Shown: positions 10,101-20,000 of the stretch, in pieces | Position numbering within the stretch: position 1 is the stretch's first letter | Layout: the number at the start of each line of letters is the position of its first letter | Assembly: GCA_019918135.1 (NCBI GenBank) | Contig: WBZZ01002063.1 | Coordinates: forward strand, 32,501-96,500 | Reading direction: 5' to 3' | Source: Paulinella micropora | Taxonomy: Eukaryota; Cercozoa; Imbricatea; Euglyphida; Paulinellidae | DNA: 64,000 nt | Position numbers and translations under genes: made by a program | The notes under the pieces: generated by a model | Seen by the model: the letters and a program-made list of their open reading frames with translations, nothing else | Databases searched by the model: none | Told to the model about the DNA's origin: nothing

Positions 10101-12358
10101 ACCAAGCTAGTACTGCTTGGTAGAGCGGTTGGCAGCTTGAGTGCAGAAGTACCAGACGCTGGAGCGGAAAGGGTGCTGGTGCCTCCAGCCCCGCTGAGTG
10201 ACAGCGAGCTAGCAGCCCCTGTCGCTAGCTGGCCGCTGGAGTCGAGTGTCACTAGCGAAGTGCTGCCTGGCAGGGCTGTCGGCAGCTTGAATGCAGAGGA
10301 GCCAGAGGCTGGAGCGGAAAGGCTGCTGGTGCCGCCCGCCCCGCTGAGTGACAGCGAGCTAGCAGCCCCTGTCGCGAGCTGGCCACCGGAATCGAGTGTC
10401 AACAGCGACATGCCGCCAGGCAGTGACGCCGGTACCTTGAGCGCAGACGCACCTACCTGGCCCGCGCTCGTCAAGGAAACGAGTGACGTGCTGGCGGGCA
10501 GCGAAAGCATGAGTGTAAATTTAGAGGCGGTGAGTTCGCCGGTCGTGCTGTTCCATTGTGTTGCCTTCTCGGCGGTGGTAGAATCTGCGCCCGACCTCAG
10601 CGGCTTGATGTGAGTAGCATCAGTGTTAGCGGATGATAATAAATCAACAGTGGCGTTTAGCAAGATCGAGCGGGATGTCGCTGCCTTTGCTCGGTAGCCT
10701 ATTGCGACTGATTCCTGGGCGGCAGCATCCGTGATAGCAGTACTGCCGATCCCAACCGACCGTGTGCCGAGCGTACTGGCATAGGGACCGACAGAGACTG
10801 ATGAATTGCCTTGTGTGCTCTCCGCGGAGTAGGCACCGATCGCGACGGCGAGATCTGCCTGGCCAGAGTATCCCGCCCTGTAGCCAACGGCAGTTCCAAA
10901 CTGACCCTGTCCACTCGCGCCTGCTTCACGACCTACTGCGACTGTGAGTGTCTGCTGCCCCTCGCCCGCTAAAGTCCCGATTGCTACACTGTCTCCTCCC
11001 TTGAAGCCGGTGGCGCCTACAGCAAACTGGCCCGCGCTGTCAAGCGTGACGAACTGCTTGGTGCCTGCGCTGGGCAGGGCCGCCGGCAGCTTAAGCGCGA
11101 CGGAGCCGGTGGTAGGCGCGGAAAGCGTGCTGTCGCCACCCACCCCCGTCAGCTTGAGCGTCGATGAGTTTACTAGATTCGCCAGCGACACTTGGTGCAG
11201 GTTATTGTAGTTCGTCGTGTGTGAGTTGAAGACCGTAGTAGTAGGTGCTCCGACTTGGGCGGCCGTGACTTGGTGAGGGTTGGTGTAGGTTGTCAAATGG
11301 CTGCTTAGGCCTGTCACGCCGTCTGGATCGACCGTCACCAGCTGCGCGGTCGAGGCGGGCAAAGGGTCCGGCAGCCTCGCGAGAGTGTCTGGGATCGTTG
11401 TGACAGTAAAGTCAGTGTCCATGAGCATGATTGCGCCATTGCCGCTAGGAGCCCAAGACGGCTGCTTGAGCGTCCTGTCCTTGACTGCAAAGATCGAGCC
11501 GTCTGGATCCATGGTCACGATACAGTCGTCTTGGGTAGGCATGATTGACGGGAACTTCACCGCTCCTGCCACCTGCTGGTCGATGTACGCCTTGGGCGCC
11601 AGCTGCGAGGCCTTGGTAGGATAGCTGGTGTTCTCGATGCAGCCGGCATTGTACAGCTGGTAGTCGAAGGCCAGGCTCCGCATGTACCAAACTCCCGCCC
11701 CGTTGTTTTTAGTGCAGATTACGCGCAAGTACCTGGCGTACTCTGCTGCGGTCGCTGGCGTGAACGTGCGCAGGCTGTCGCCTATAAAGGTCTGGGCCGT
11801 CGGGCTGTCCCAAGTGAACCACCTGCTACCGTCCGCGCTATAAGCAATTCTCCCGTCCCTGGGCGCAGTGATGGCGCCAGCGGACGTGACGTGGTAAGCA
11901 GTGACTTTGGCGTGCTTGCCCAGATCGAGCTGGAGCCACGCGCCTACCGCCGTGAGATTATCAACTACAGTCTCGATCATGCCAGTGTAGTTGTTGCCGC
12001 TGTAGCTGTCGGGAGCGGTTGTGCCCCACAAGATCGAGAAGTCGCTGTCAAAGGCGAGGAAGGCTTGGGCGGAATTGCTAGAGGCCGAGGCCACAAAGGT
12101 GCTAAAGTTGTTAGAGGTCATCCCGGCCTACTGGTTAACTTTGGCTTCGGTGTCCAGTGTCTAGGTAAGCAGGTCTGCTAGATCGACCAGATGCGGGTTC
12201 CCAGACGTCGTCAGTCTGTGAGCGGTGTTGAGGGCTGCCGCCTCGTTCGCGGTCACGCCGCCTGTTGCCCATCTCACGCCCCCGTCACCGTCAGAAACGA
12301 GAACGTCGCCGCTCTCTCCGTCCACCGGCAGCACAAAGTCGTCGGTCGCACCATCCAA
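7165..12358 (-). pseudogene. Very long trimeric-fibre-like gene with discoidin and YadA-type repeats
   Basis: About 5.2 kb of minus-strand coding sequence over five main frames (12161-12358, 9335-12121, 8200-9225, 7650-8255, 7165-7668), so about four breaks. In order: an N-terminal VLVSDGDGGVRW segment; NPHQV/NPHLV motifs as in phage tail fibres; a discoidin-like (F5/8 type C) domain (GAWLQLDLGKHAKVTAYHV); a YadA-head-like run (AVAIGAYSAE, SVGIGSTA, SVAIGYRA); many LP.STSLVTLDSxGQL spacers; further discoidin-like domains around 9.5-10.0 and 8.7-9.2 kb; and a C-terminal TNF/C1q-like beta head (NEYIWIEVYGG). It is GC-rich, unlike the Polinton fibres, so a large-virus attachment fibre is the best guess. 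Confidence 0.72.
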
Positions 12359-12406
12359 AGTTTAACGACGGCGTTTGTACGACCTGGCCACTTCCATTCC
12401 AGTTTG

Positions 12407-12815
12407 CTAATTTAACATATCAAGAGAATAAGTTTTTTTAATAATACTTATTTTTACATCCTCGTCTATAAAATTGTCAACGAAGCGCATGCGTTCTTCC
12501 CAAGTGTCTCCGCCGGGGATGTCTCGCGCGGGGTTGATACAGGCGCCGTCACCATAAGTTCTGCACACAAGCGATGCCAAGTCTCGAGGGTCGCCTCTTT
12601 TCCCTGTCCCCGACCAAAAAGCTGCCCTTCGAAAAAGCAAGCGCCTCAGGTAGGACAGACTGCCAACATTGTTAGTCAGGTAGGACAGACTGCCAACATT
12701 GCGTGTAATAAGCTCGCAGCCTAAATACTCCTTTTTCCTTTTGTGCGATTGGTTTCTGTTTCTTCTTATTGTTTGTTTTCTCGCCACAAAGAGGACAAGC
12801 GTCTGGCACTGGCAT
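12407..12815 (-). CDS. Small protein with N-terminal zinc-ribbon-like motif, unknown
   Basis: The minus strand offers an ATG near 12815 giving MPVPDACPLCGEKTNNKKK, with a CPLC half-knuckle and a basic stretch, and a TATAAAGAG just upstream. A second frame (12407-12835) carries the C-terminal part: TGKRGDPRDLASLVCRTYGDGACINPARDIPGGDTWEERMRFVDNFIDED. Between them lies a 30-bp tandem duplication (12646-12705) that gives NVGSLSYL twice in that frame. The gene therefore sits in two frames, and the duplication may be the cause. I do not recognise the family. Confidence 0.45.
12646..12705. repeat. 30-bp tandem duplication
   Basis: Two head-to-tail copies (12646-12675 and 12676-12705), each starting TCAGGTAGGACAGACTGCCA and differing only in the last few bases. 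It lies inside the small gene at 12407-12815. Confidence 0.85.
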
Positions 12816-12835
12816 GTTGTACTCTTTATAAACAA

Positions 12836-13587
12836 AGAAGAAAAAAAAAAGTCTTTTAATTAGTCAAAACATTTCGTCTCCTCATCCACTAGCTAGAAGA
12901 ACCGGGTGATACGCATGTTGAGCTTTCGCTCTGCTTTGTCACATATTTCGGCCATATCACTCTTTCCTGCTACAGTTTTTCTGCGGCTGGTGGCCCCACA
13001 GGGCAAACCCCCCACCCCCCACCCACCCCTTTTATTTTTTTTATTACGGGCTGAGAACCTGACCCGGCCCGGGACCCTCCATGCAGGCAGGTACGTGGTA
13101 CCTCCCTCCTTTTTTTACTTTTTATTATATAACTAGTTTTTAGAAAAGAGAGTCTCAAGAAAGGGGGCAGGAAGGAAAAGGGAGGAGGGGGGAGGGGGGG
13201 GGGGGCTTGCTCTGTGGGCGGCCGACATGGAGCCCAGAGATTTTTTAAAGGGGCCTGAGACTGCACTTCTTGAATTTTGCCAACGGCTAGGTACATAATG
13301 TACCTCCCCCCGGTTTGGGTGGGAGGGTTTACCCCCTGCTCAGGTTCTCGGTGTGTACATTTTCGTCCAGCCGGGCCAAAATGGCATTTGAGTACAGTCA
13401 GGACACTATATTTTTCCCCCCTGTCCTTTCTGGCAGTGTTTTTCATTTGATTTTCGCTAAATTTTTTATGAGACAGATATGACAAATAAGACATACTTTT
13501 TTAATAAAGTACCCCCCCAAAAAAAACTGAATTTTTTTCCCGGACTCCCCCCTGAGACAGACGTTGAAAAATAGTGTCATATTTGTC
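12836..13587. other. Non-coding stretch with C/G tracts and small palindromes
   Basis: No convincing gene. It contains poly-C (13008-13030) and poly-G (13180-13206) tracts in opposite sense, and two small GGTAC...GTACC palindromes near 13090 and 13289. A similar palindrome is at 17464. Frames crossing it are low-complexity (Pro/Gly-rich) and look spurious. Confidence 0.5.
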
Positions 13588-14963
13588 TTACGCGAGACTA
13601 CCACCGTGCCCTTGCAGGAAAGGCCCGTTGAAGATGCGACATGCCCCGAGGTTTTGCTGTGTGAGTGCCATGGCGTAGTGGCTGGCAGCGTTCAAAAGCA
13701 GGCCGTGGTCCAGGTCCACTGCTATGGTGTGTGCCCAGCTGCTGACTAGAAAGAGCCCGCGAATGCCGCTGCCCTTACGAGTGAGATCGTACCAGCTCAT
13801 CTTCTGGAGGGGGCGCAGAGAGTAGAGAGAGCCCGTGTCCGAGCACCGGAAGCCGCCTCCTATAAACTCCAAGAGCTGCTGGACCTCGCAGTAGCCTCCC
13901 AGCTTCTTGTGCAGGAGGTCAAGGTACTTGCCGGACGGACGGCAGCCAGCGGCGACCAGCGCGTTAAAAAAGGCGTCCTGGACGCAGTAATAGCGGCCGC
14001 TGGAACGAGCTACCAGGCGGTACAGATCGCCACGCGGGAAGGGATCCTGACCGTCGTCCGCGCCGCTGCCCAGTGGCCAGTAAATATCCGGTTTCTGACC
14101 ATTCTTCTTGCGATCTCCTGCCTTGTTGAGGCACGAGTAGACCATACGACTCCTCTCCTCGTGATCCCGCTCCCTGCCTGGCTGGCAAACTCGTTCAGGA
14201 AGACTTTGATTGGGATGAGCTCTTGTACAGGCCTTTTCCCCAGAGGGTTTGCCTTGTCGGGAAAAGCGATGATGAACGAGTCTGTCTCCAAGTTGGCAGC
14301 TATGTCTTCCTTGCCAGGAGTGGGAGGATGGGGCTGATTTTCGCAATCGTATGCTATCCACAGAAAGCTCTCCTTGCCAGGCAGCGGTGCTTCCTGGCGA
14401 ATGCACTCACTAGCCTCCTTAGCCTCCCGCTTCAAATCCTCTCCCGACACGCGGTACAGGCGAACCCATTCATCCCACTCCGGCCCTTTCCTTGGTACGC
14501 TGACATGACTAGTATCACACCCAAGCTCTTGCGTGTGATTATGCTCGATAATCAGGCGCAAGCAGGCCATCCGCTCCTGTTCCGACATCTTCTTTGCTTT
14601 CTTTTTCGCCCTCTTCTTCTCTTTTTTCTTCCGCTTCTTGTCTGATGCGATCGAGGGTTGTGCCTTTTTCTGGCTGCGGACGCGGTCCAGAGGGCTATTC
14701 TTCTCTCTGTGCATGCGACCGGGAGCTGGTGGAGGCACGGCACTACTGCTTTTCCAACCAGAGCCCGCATTGGGCGCGGCCCTAGCTGTTGAGCGAGTGA
14801 CAATCTTTGCAGGGCCACCCGCATTGGGCGCGGCAGCCTTGCTCAGACTGGTCGTGACACCGACAACACCCCTGGTGCGCGCACTTCGACGAATCATCCG
14901 AAGGCCTGGCGAGATTAGAAACCACAAGGGTTTAGGGTTTGTGCAATCGTCGTCTTTTTTCAA
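13588..14963 (-). pseudogene. Two-frame gene: basic N-terminus plus possible cysteine-peptidase-like C-terminus
   Basis: The first frame (14010-14963) starts MKKDDDCTNPKPLWFLI and has a Ser/Ala/Pro-rich part, a strongly basic NLS-like segment (KKRKKKEKKRAKKKAKK) and a region with IAYDCENQPH and ETDSFIIAFPD. The second frame (13588-14406) carries GRYYCVQDAFFNALVAAG, KKLGGYCEVQQLLEFI, SSWAHTIAVDLDHGLLLNAASHYA. A Cys in YYCVQDAF followed later by His in WAHTIAVD and Asp/Asn recalls C39/Ulp-type cysteine peptidases, as seen in some eukaryotic transposons, but this is a weak match by eye. The two frames overlap, so one break or an intron separates them. Confidence 0.4.
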
Positions 14964-15218
14964 AAAAAAATTAATGGCTGGTATTTATCCAAAAAACAAG
15001 GAGACTCACACTTGTGGGTGGGTCAGGTGCCACCGCCTACCACAAAAACACAGGTGGCACTAGTGACCACAAAAACAGTGAAACAAAGAAAGTTGTGGTT
15101 GTGGATATACAAATGCCATTTTTCCTGCACGGACCAGGACAAAAAGGCAATAGATTATCCCACCCCTGCAAAAATGGCATCATGTTTTATCAGGCCTATC
15201 GACATTTCTTCTGCTCGT
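14964..15218. other. Non-coding, no feature recognised
   Basis: Short direct-repeat phrases (ACCACAAAAACA near 15038 and 15064) and no credible coding frame. Confidence 0.5.
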
Positions 15219-15474
15219 ATGTAAATACATACATACATACATACATATGCATGTGATTCACTTCATCTCAAAACATACATACATACATACATACGTATAC
15301 ATACATACATACATACGTCATGCATACATACATACATACATACGGACATACATACATATATACATACATACAGACATACATACATACATACATACATACA
15401 GACAGACAGACAGACAGACATGTACGTATGATATACAGACATATACATATATATGTACGGACAGACAGACAAAA
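15219..15474. repeat. TACA/CAGA tetranucleotide microsatellite
   Basis: About 250 bp of interrupted (ATAC)n with a block of (CAGA)n near 15401-15419 and a second near 15461-15472. It gives long Tyr/Ile/His frames on both strands that are not genes. Microsatellites of this length fit a eukaryotic chromosome better than a bacterial one. Confidence 0.95.
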
Positions 15475-15840
15475 TAGTAATGTCATTTATGTTTGGTTCA
15501 GCTCATAATACAATAGTTAAATCAGAAAAGAACTAGCCTGACAGCTAGTGACAGACAGACAACCAGACAGACGATCTGTATGAGTAGTATAATATCGTTT
15601 TTTTAAGGTCATTTTTCGTGCCTTAAAATGACACTTTTAAGAACGAATTCGTCTTTCTATTGATAGTTTAAACTTTTAATACTAAGCCTCAAAACAGCAA
15701 AATAACAAAATCAAAAATTTCAATCAATACAAGAAAGCAAAATGAAGAAATTCGTTTTCCTCTACTTCAAAAAATAAAGTAAGGATTAGCGAACAACTTC
15801 TCTATTCCTTTTAAAGAATAGCGAAAAATAAAACTATAAA

Positions 15841-15978
15841 ATGGAGGACTATATAAGACCTAATTCTAAACAACTATACAAGCAAATCAACAAAGATAAA
15901 ATAAATAAGAAAGCAAAAGAAAAAATAAAATGTGAATGTGGAGCAGAAGTATCAAGAGCGAATTTATCCAGACATTAA
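15841..15978 (+). pseudogene. CxC...H zinc-finger fragment (E3)
   Basis: A short frame, MEDYIRPNSKQLYKQINKDK followed by IKCECGAEVSRANLSRH. The CECGAE...RANxxRH pattern matches the KCECGAEI...NKGRHMKSQKH finger of the E2 protein at 46490-47062, a finger style common in Polinton-like and virophage proteins. Only a piece of the gene is present. Confidence 0.5.
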
Positions 15979-16068
15979 AAAAACACATCAAAATAAATAA
16001 ATTTCACTACTATAGGTATTACTATAGGACACTTACAAAATTTGCTGATTTGTTGATTTTTTGATTTT

Positions 16069-17096
16069 TCATTTTGTCGCACCGCACAGAAAATCGTGTT
16101 TTTTGTGTTCTTGTGTTGAGGAAAAAGTAGTCCCCGCAAAATCATCATAAATCCAGTATGACCTTAGCCTTCTTTTCTCTGGCTGAATGTCTTCACGCTT
16201 TAGCAGTTCTTTTGTCTTTTTTTCTTTAATAACTTCTTTAGTTTGCTCCTTCATATCTTTTTCTTCGTCAATTGGTTTAACAAAATCAGTTTTCAATAAT
16301 CTCTTGGACTTACTAACTCATCGTTATTTAATATGATTTTAAACCCCTTTCGTCCCTTGACTTTATAAATAATCTTACTGAAATTCTTTCCACCTTTGGA
16401 GAAAACATTCCGTTTGTTTTCTTTTCTTACACTATCGCCAACATTAAATTCTTCAATTAAATTATCACGTGTTATCGTTTGTTTATTTTTGTCTCTCCCG
16501 AAAAATACATCCGCTGGTTTAGCCTGAATTCCTCTATGCACTTTATGATTATAAGCATCAACTAAGTCTTGAATATAACTAACCCAATCAAAATTACGAT
16601 TGGTTTCAAACAAAAGGTCAAGCCATCTCCTTATACTTCTTATCACTCTATCAACAACCGCAAGTGCTCTATGCTCACCAACTTCAACGACATCATGCCT
16701 AATTCCATTTTCATTAAAATATTCACGAGTTGCTCCTTTATATTCTCCCCCGCTGTCAGTAGTAATTGATTTAGGTTTATATTTGATTGATTTCAAAGCA
16801 TAATAAACTTCTTTTGCTGTTTTATTTTTTAATGGAATGATTATTAAATATCTTGAATGACAATCTATCCAAAATAACATCCAAGCATAGCCTTTATTTC
16901 CTTTCTTATCTTTTATCTTACTCATATCTGCTAAGTCAAGAAAAACTTAGTCTAATGGATTATCAACCCATATAGTGTTCCATATTTTCTGGTTCTTTTT
17001 CTGGTGATGAATTTCCAGTGCTTCTTCTTCTTTTGTTTTAACTACTTCTCCCGTAGGTGTGTCTTCCGCATTAATAATTAAATGTTTATTGTCCAT
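16069..17096 (-). pseudogene. Retroviral-type integrase (rve) of E3
   Basis: Start at 17096 (MDNKHLIINAEDTPTGEVV), matching the MDNKH start of the E2 integrase. The longest open part (16293-16925, 210 aa) has the RNase-H-fold core: AWMLFWIDCHSRYLIIIPL, SITTDSGGEYKG, VGEHRALAVVDRVIRSIRR, VDAYNHKVHRGIQAKPADVFFG, and a C-terminal basic beta domain (NFSKIIYKVKGRKGFKIIL). Integrases of this family insert Polintons with 6-bp target duplications. The C-terminal tail (16069-16296) is Lys/Glu-rich. About two breaks. Confidence 0.82.
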
Positions 17097-17133
17097 TTAT
17101 ACAAAATATAAAAATATTTTTTTTACACATATA

Positions 17134-17520
17134 ATGCCGACCGTAAAAGTCCTGAGAAAGGTATTAGGTGAAGAAAAAAGGATGCATTGTCCAAAAATTA
17201 GCAAATTTAAAAAGGCTGATTTGCTTAAATTGATGGAACATTATGAAACGATGGTCTCGGAAAAGAAAAGGTTTAAGAAAACTACGAAACCACCACCTAA
17301 GTTTAAACATTCGGAGCTGAAATGTCTTCTTGGCTGTGGCATAACCGAGCCAGCACCCAAACCCAAAAAACAAAAAAAAAACAAAAAAGAACAGAAATAT
17401 GCAGGCACGAAAAAAGCACGGACAAAAGAGGGAAAGGAAGAGAAGTGTACTCTATGGTCTCTGAGGTACGGTACCTCTTGGCGGCCGGGGGGGCGTCTGT
17501 TGAGCTCTTGTCACTCATAG
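17134..17520 (+). CDS. Small basic protein next to E3 integrase
   Basis: ATG at 17134, preceded by ACACATATA as in other late-type promoters of these elements. It reads MPTVKVLRKVLGEEKRMHCP, then KISKFKKADLLKLMEHYETM, a SAP-like helix pair, then Lys/Pro-rich sequence with SELKCLLGCG. After about residue 85 the composition changes to GC-rich and Arg/Gly-rich, so the true protein may end or be cut near 17400. It is divergent from the integrase. Function unknown. Confidence 0.45.
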   Translation: MPTVKVLRKVLGEEKRMHCPKISKFKKADLLKLMEHYETMVSEKKRFKKTTKPPPKFKHSELKCLLGCGITEPAPKPKKQKKNKKEQKYAGTKKARTKEGKEEKCTLWSLRYGTSWRPGGRLLSSCHS

Positions 17521-17678
17521 CCGCCTAAAAAAAAAAAAATCGTAAACAAGGCTCTTAAATTTCTTTTGTGTGTAGACTACCGAAAGAGACTCCAAGAAAC
17601 AAAAAAAAAGCCTGGCCAACTTTTTTTTTCAGGCAGTGGGAAGAAAAAAAAGAGAGGGTAGGGTGCAATTTAGGGGGC

Positions 17679-17809
17679 AGGCGCGGGGCCGGCGGGGGCC
17701 CTGGGGGGGGGGGGGGGGGGGGGGCAAAGGTTCGAGCTGGAACCCTCCCCCCCCCCCCCCCCCCCCGGGGGGCCCCCACCCCGCCCTCTCCCCCCCCGGC
17801 CCCGCGCCT
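17679..17809. repeat. Large G-tract/C-tract inverted repeat (hairpin)
   Basis: The left arm begins AGGCGCGGGGCCGG and runs into about 20 G; the right arm has about 20 C and ends CCGGCCCCGCGCCT. At the centre GGTTC...GAACC forms a short stem. The whole 131 bp can fold on itself on either strand and includes a potential G-quadruplex/i-motif. It lies in the 5-prime flank of the F-box/CoiA gene. Confidence 0.8.
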
Positions 17810-17915
17810 TGGCCTACTTACTTTATTCCGCTCGTCCCTTTTTTGTTTTTCCTTTTGCTTTTCTTTTTTTCTCTCTCTTTCTCTTTGTCAGCCCCAAGCG
17901 AGCCACAGTCTGTCG

Positions 17916-20000
17916 ATGAACGGCCCGCACCGCGGTAGAAAGCGCCAAAAAAGAGCGCTTTCGCCCAGCCATGACAGACTGTCGACAGACGTGGTCCGGC
18001 TGCTCCTTGCCTTTCTGCCGCACCTAGATTTGCTGCGTTTGTCACGAGTGTGCCGCGGCGGGCTCTGGGGCTCCGACCGCTGGCGGCCCACGGAGCTGGT
18101 GCTGCCCTGCCTTCCGCCTAAAGCGGCGTTGCTCGCGCTGCGCGCGCGCGGCTCTTCGATTACCGAGGCGGTGGTGGATACCGCGGCGTTCGAGGGTTCG
18201 GGGGCACTGGCGGAGTGCGCCAGCTGCTTGCCCGGCGTTCGCTCGCTGCGGCTCGTGTCCTGGAGAAAAGACGCGCGCGCCGACGACGTTCGGGCCCTGG
18301 CCTGCCTCACGGGCCTGCAACAGCTGTCGTTCGAGTACTGCAGGGGCCTTTCCGCGACTGTACTCTCGCCGCTAGCATCGTGGCAGCAGTGCCAGGGTGC
18401 CGAGCGCGAACGGCTCGTCACGGTGCAGGAAGCGCTAGCGCTGAACACAGACAAACGCAAAGACAAGCTTTACTGCCCGCAGTGCAACCAGTCCTTGTCG
18501 CTGAGACGCGAGAATGTCGATGGTAGGCGCGCGCACTTCTACCACCTAGCCGCACCGGCAGGCACTGGCCACGGCGAGGGTCTGCTGCACTTGTTGGCCA
18601 AGGCCTTCATCGAAGCCAAGCTGGCCGAGATCACGTTCCGCTGGTCCGAGTGCGCCTCGGCGCTCGTTTGCCGCACCGGCCGACGCTTTGAGGGCTGCAC
18701 CGTGGTGCTGGAGCAGACGTTGGGCGCGAGCAGCCGACTGGTAGGTTTGTCCCCGGAAGAGGCTAGGCTCAGGCCCGACGTGACGATCTTGGATCAGAAC
18801 CAGGCGGTTGCGGCCTTTGTCGAAATCTTCGTGAGCAGCCGCAAGGAAATGCGGCACTGGGAGGCCTACGCCAAGTTCCCGCAGGCAGTAGCGTTGGAGA
18901 TAGACTTCAACACCGCAATTCCGAAAACCGGCACGACATTGGTGCTGCAGGACACCAAACGACAATTGTCTGGAGCGCCGTGCGCCGCTTGTGCCACCCG
19001 GGTGGCCGAAAATCTCCGGACGAAGGCTGCCGCCGAAGAAGAAGCGCGGCGACAGTCGCAGGCCGCCAGGGCCAGGGCCGAGCAACAGCGAAAGGCCGCG
19101 CTGGCTGCGCTGGCCGCGCGGGGGCGCGCCTTAATTCAGGCCAAGCTGCCTGAGATCACGTTCCGCTGGTCCGCGTGCGCTGTGGGGCTAGCGCCGCAGT
19201 GCCAGCGGCAGCGGCGCTTCGAGGGCTGTACCGCGGTGGCGGGGTCGGGCACGACGGGCCGTGCGGATGGCCTGACCGAAGCCGGCCGTCAGCCCGACTT
19301 GACAATTTTAGACCAGAACCAAACAGCTCTAGCATTTATCGATGTCTTCGTCGGTAGTCACAAGGAGCCGCCCAGGTGGAAGGCTTATGAGCCTGTCGGG
19401 GCCGTCCAGCTAGAAGTAGACGTGCGCAAGCTCCACTGGAAATCCGAGAGCGGCTATTGGCTGACCGACGTCAAGCTCCGCGCCAATAAAGCGCCGTGCA
19501 ACTTTTGCGTGGCAGAGGCCAGCGCGGCAGAGGCACGCCTCCAAGCGCGGCTGGCAGAGGAAAAGAAACGACACCAAAGACAATTAGTCCAGGAAGAGGA
19601 ACGCCTCCAAATGCAGTTGGCCGAAGAAGAGCTGGAGCGACAGTGCGACGGTGAGCGCACTGCCGCGTCGGCTGGAGGTTGTCAGGAGGCAACCGCACCC
19701 AGCCCGGGGGCCAGGCGGTGTGTGAGCAACCAGGAGCGCGCGCGCACGGACGACGGGGCGGCACGCGGGGGGGCGGTGTGCACGGTGCAAGACTGGCTGA
19801 AACATGCGTTCTCGGACGACGAGGCGGTGCAGGACCGGCTAAAATGGACGTTGCCCCCACGCGTGCGAAACCAAGTGCTGGCCGGGGGTCTGCCTGCGTG
19901 GCTCTCGGACGACGAGGCGGCCGTGTTCCCTAGCCTGACGTACACGCCGGGCGCGGCCGGACCTGTATGGGCCCTGGAGGAGGAGACCAAAGTAGTCTAA
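17916..20000 (+). CDS. F-box protein with two CoiA-like (PD-(D/E)xK) nuclease domains
   Basis: A 694-aa frame; I chose the ATG at 17916 (MNGPHRGRKRQKR) because the upstream frame crosses the G/C hairpin. Residues about 28-75 form an F-box (LSTDVVRLLLAFLPHLDLLRLSRVCRG), followed by an LRR-like piece (GVRSLRLVSW, LTGLQQLSFEYCRGL). At about 186 there is a zinc knuckle YCPQCNQSL, then HFYHL...GEGLLHLLAKAF, the HFxH/ExxxH pattern of CoiA. The nuclease core is RPDVTILDQNQAVAAFVEIFV, ending in CAAC (about 355). A second copy follows (about 408-530: EITFRWSACA, RQPDLTILDQNQ, FIDVFVGS, ending CNFC), then a charged coiled coil and an acidic tail. F-boxes recruit SCF ubiquitin ligases; the nuclease activity is predicted. 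Confidence 0.72.
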   Translation: MNGPHRGRKRQKRALSPSHDRLSTDVVRLLLAFLPHLDLLRLSRVCRGGLWGSDRWRPTELVLPCLPPKAALLALRARGSSITEAVVDTAAFEGSGALAECASCLPGVRSLRLVSWRKDARADDVRALACLTGLQQLSFEYCRGLSATVLSPLASWQQCQGAERERLVTVQEALALNTDKRKDKLYCPQCNQSLSLRRENVDGRRAHFYHLAAPAGTGHGEGLLHLLAKAFIEAKLAEITFRWSECASALVCRTGRRFEGCTVVLEQTLGASSRLVGLSPEEARLRPDVTILDQNQAVAAFVEIFVSSRKEMRHWEAYAKFPQAVALEIDFNTAIPKTGTTLVLQDTKRQLSGAPCAACATRVAENLRTKAAAEEEARRQSQAARARAEQQRKAALAALAARGRALIQAKLPEITFRWSACAVGLAPQCQRQRRFEGCTAVAGSGTTGRADGLTEAGRQPDLTILDQNQTALAFIDVFVGSHKEPPRWKAYEPVGAVQLEVDVRKLHWKSESGYWLTDVKLRANKAPCNFCVAEASAAEARLQARLAEEKKRHQRQLVQEEERLQMQLAEEELERQCDGERTAASAGGCQEATAPSPGARRCVSNQERARTDDGAARGGAVCTVQDWLKHAFSDDEAVQDRLKWTLPPRVRNQVLAGGLPAWLSDDEAAVFPSLTYTPGAAGPVWALEEETKVV

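Larger units (their letters stand above)
15583..17400 (-). mobile_element. Polinton-like element fragment E3, different lineage
   Basis: AT composition rises abruptly at 15583, where the sequence reads AGTAGTATA, the same nine bases that begin the E2 terminal repeat. The block holds a zinc-finger-like fragment, an rve integrase and a small basic protein, but no capsid genes. The integrase is only moderately similar to that of E2, so this is another lineage. No matching right terminus is visible; composition turns GC-rich near 17400, so the right end is approximate. It is a short remnant with a few breaks. Confidence 0.6.

Noticed and set aside
15247-15508. Several 60-76-aa Tyr/Ile/His frames on both strands
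   Set aside because: Produced by the ATAC/CAGA tetranucleotide repeat.
13080-17480. GGTAC...GTACC palindromes at about 13090, 13289 and 17464 as a regulatory family
   Set aside because: Only three short copies with different spacers and no consistent relation to genes.
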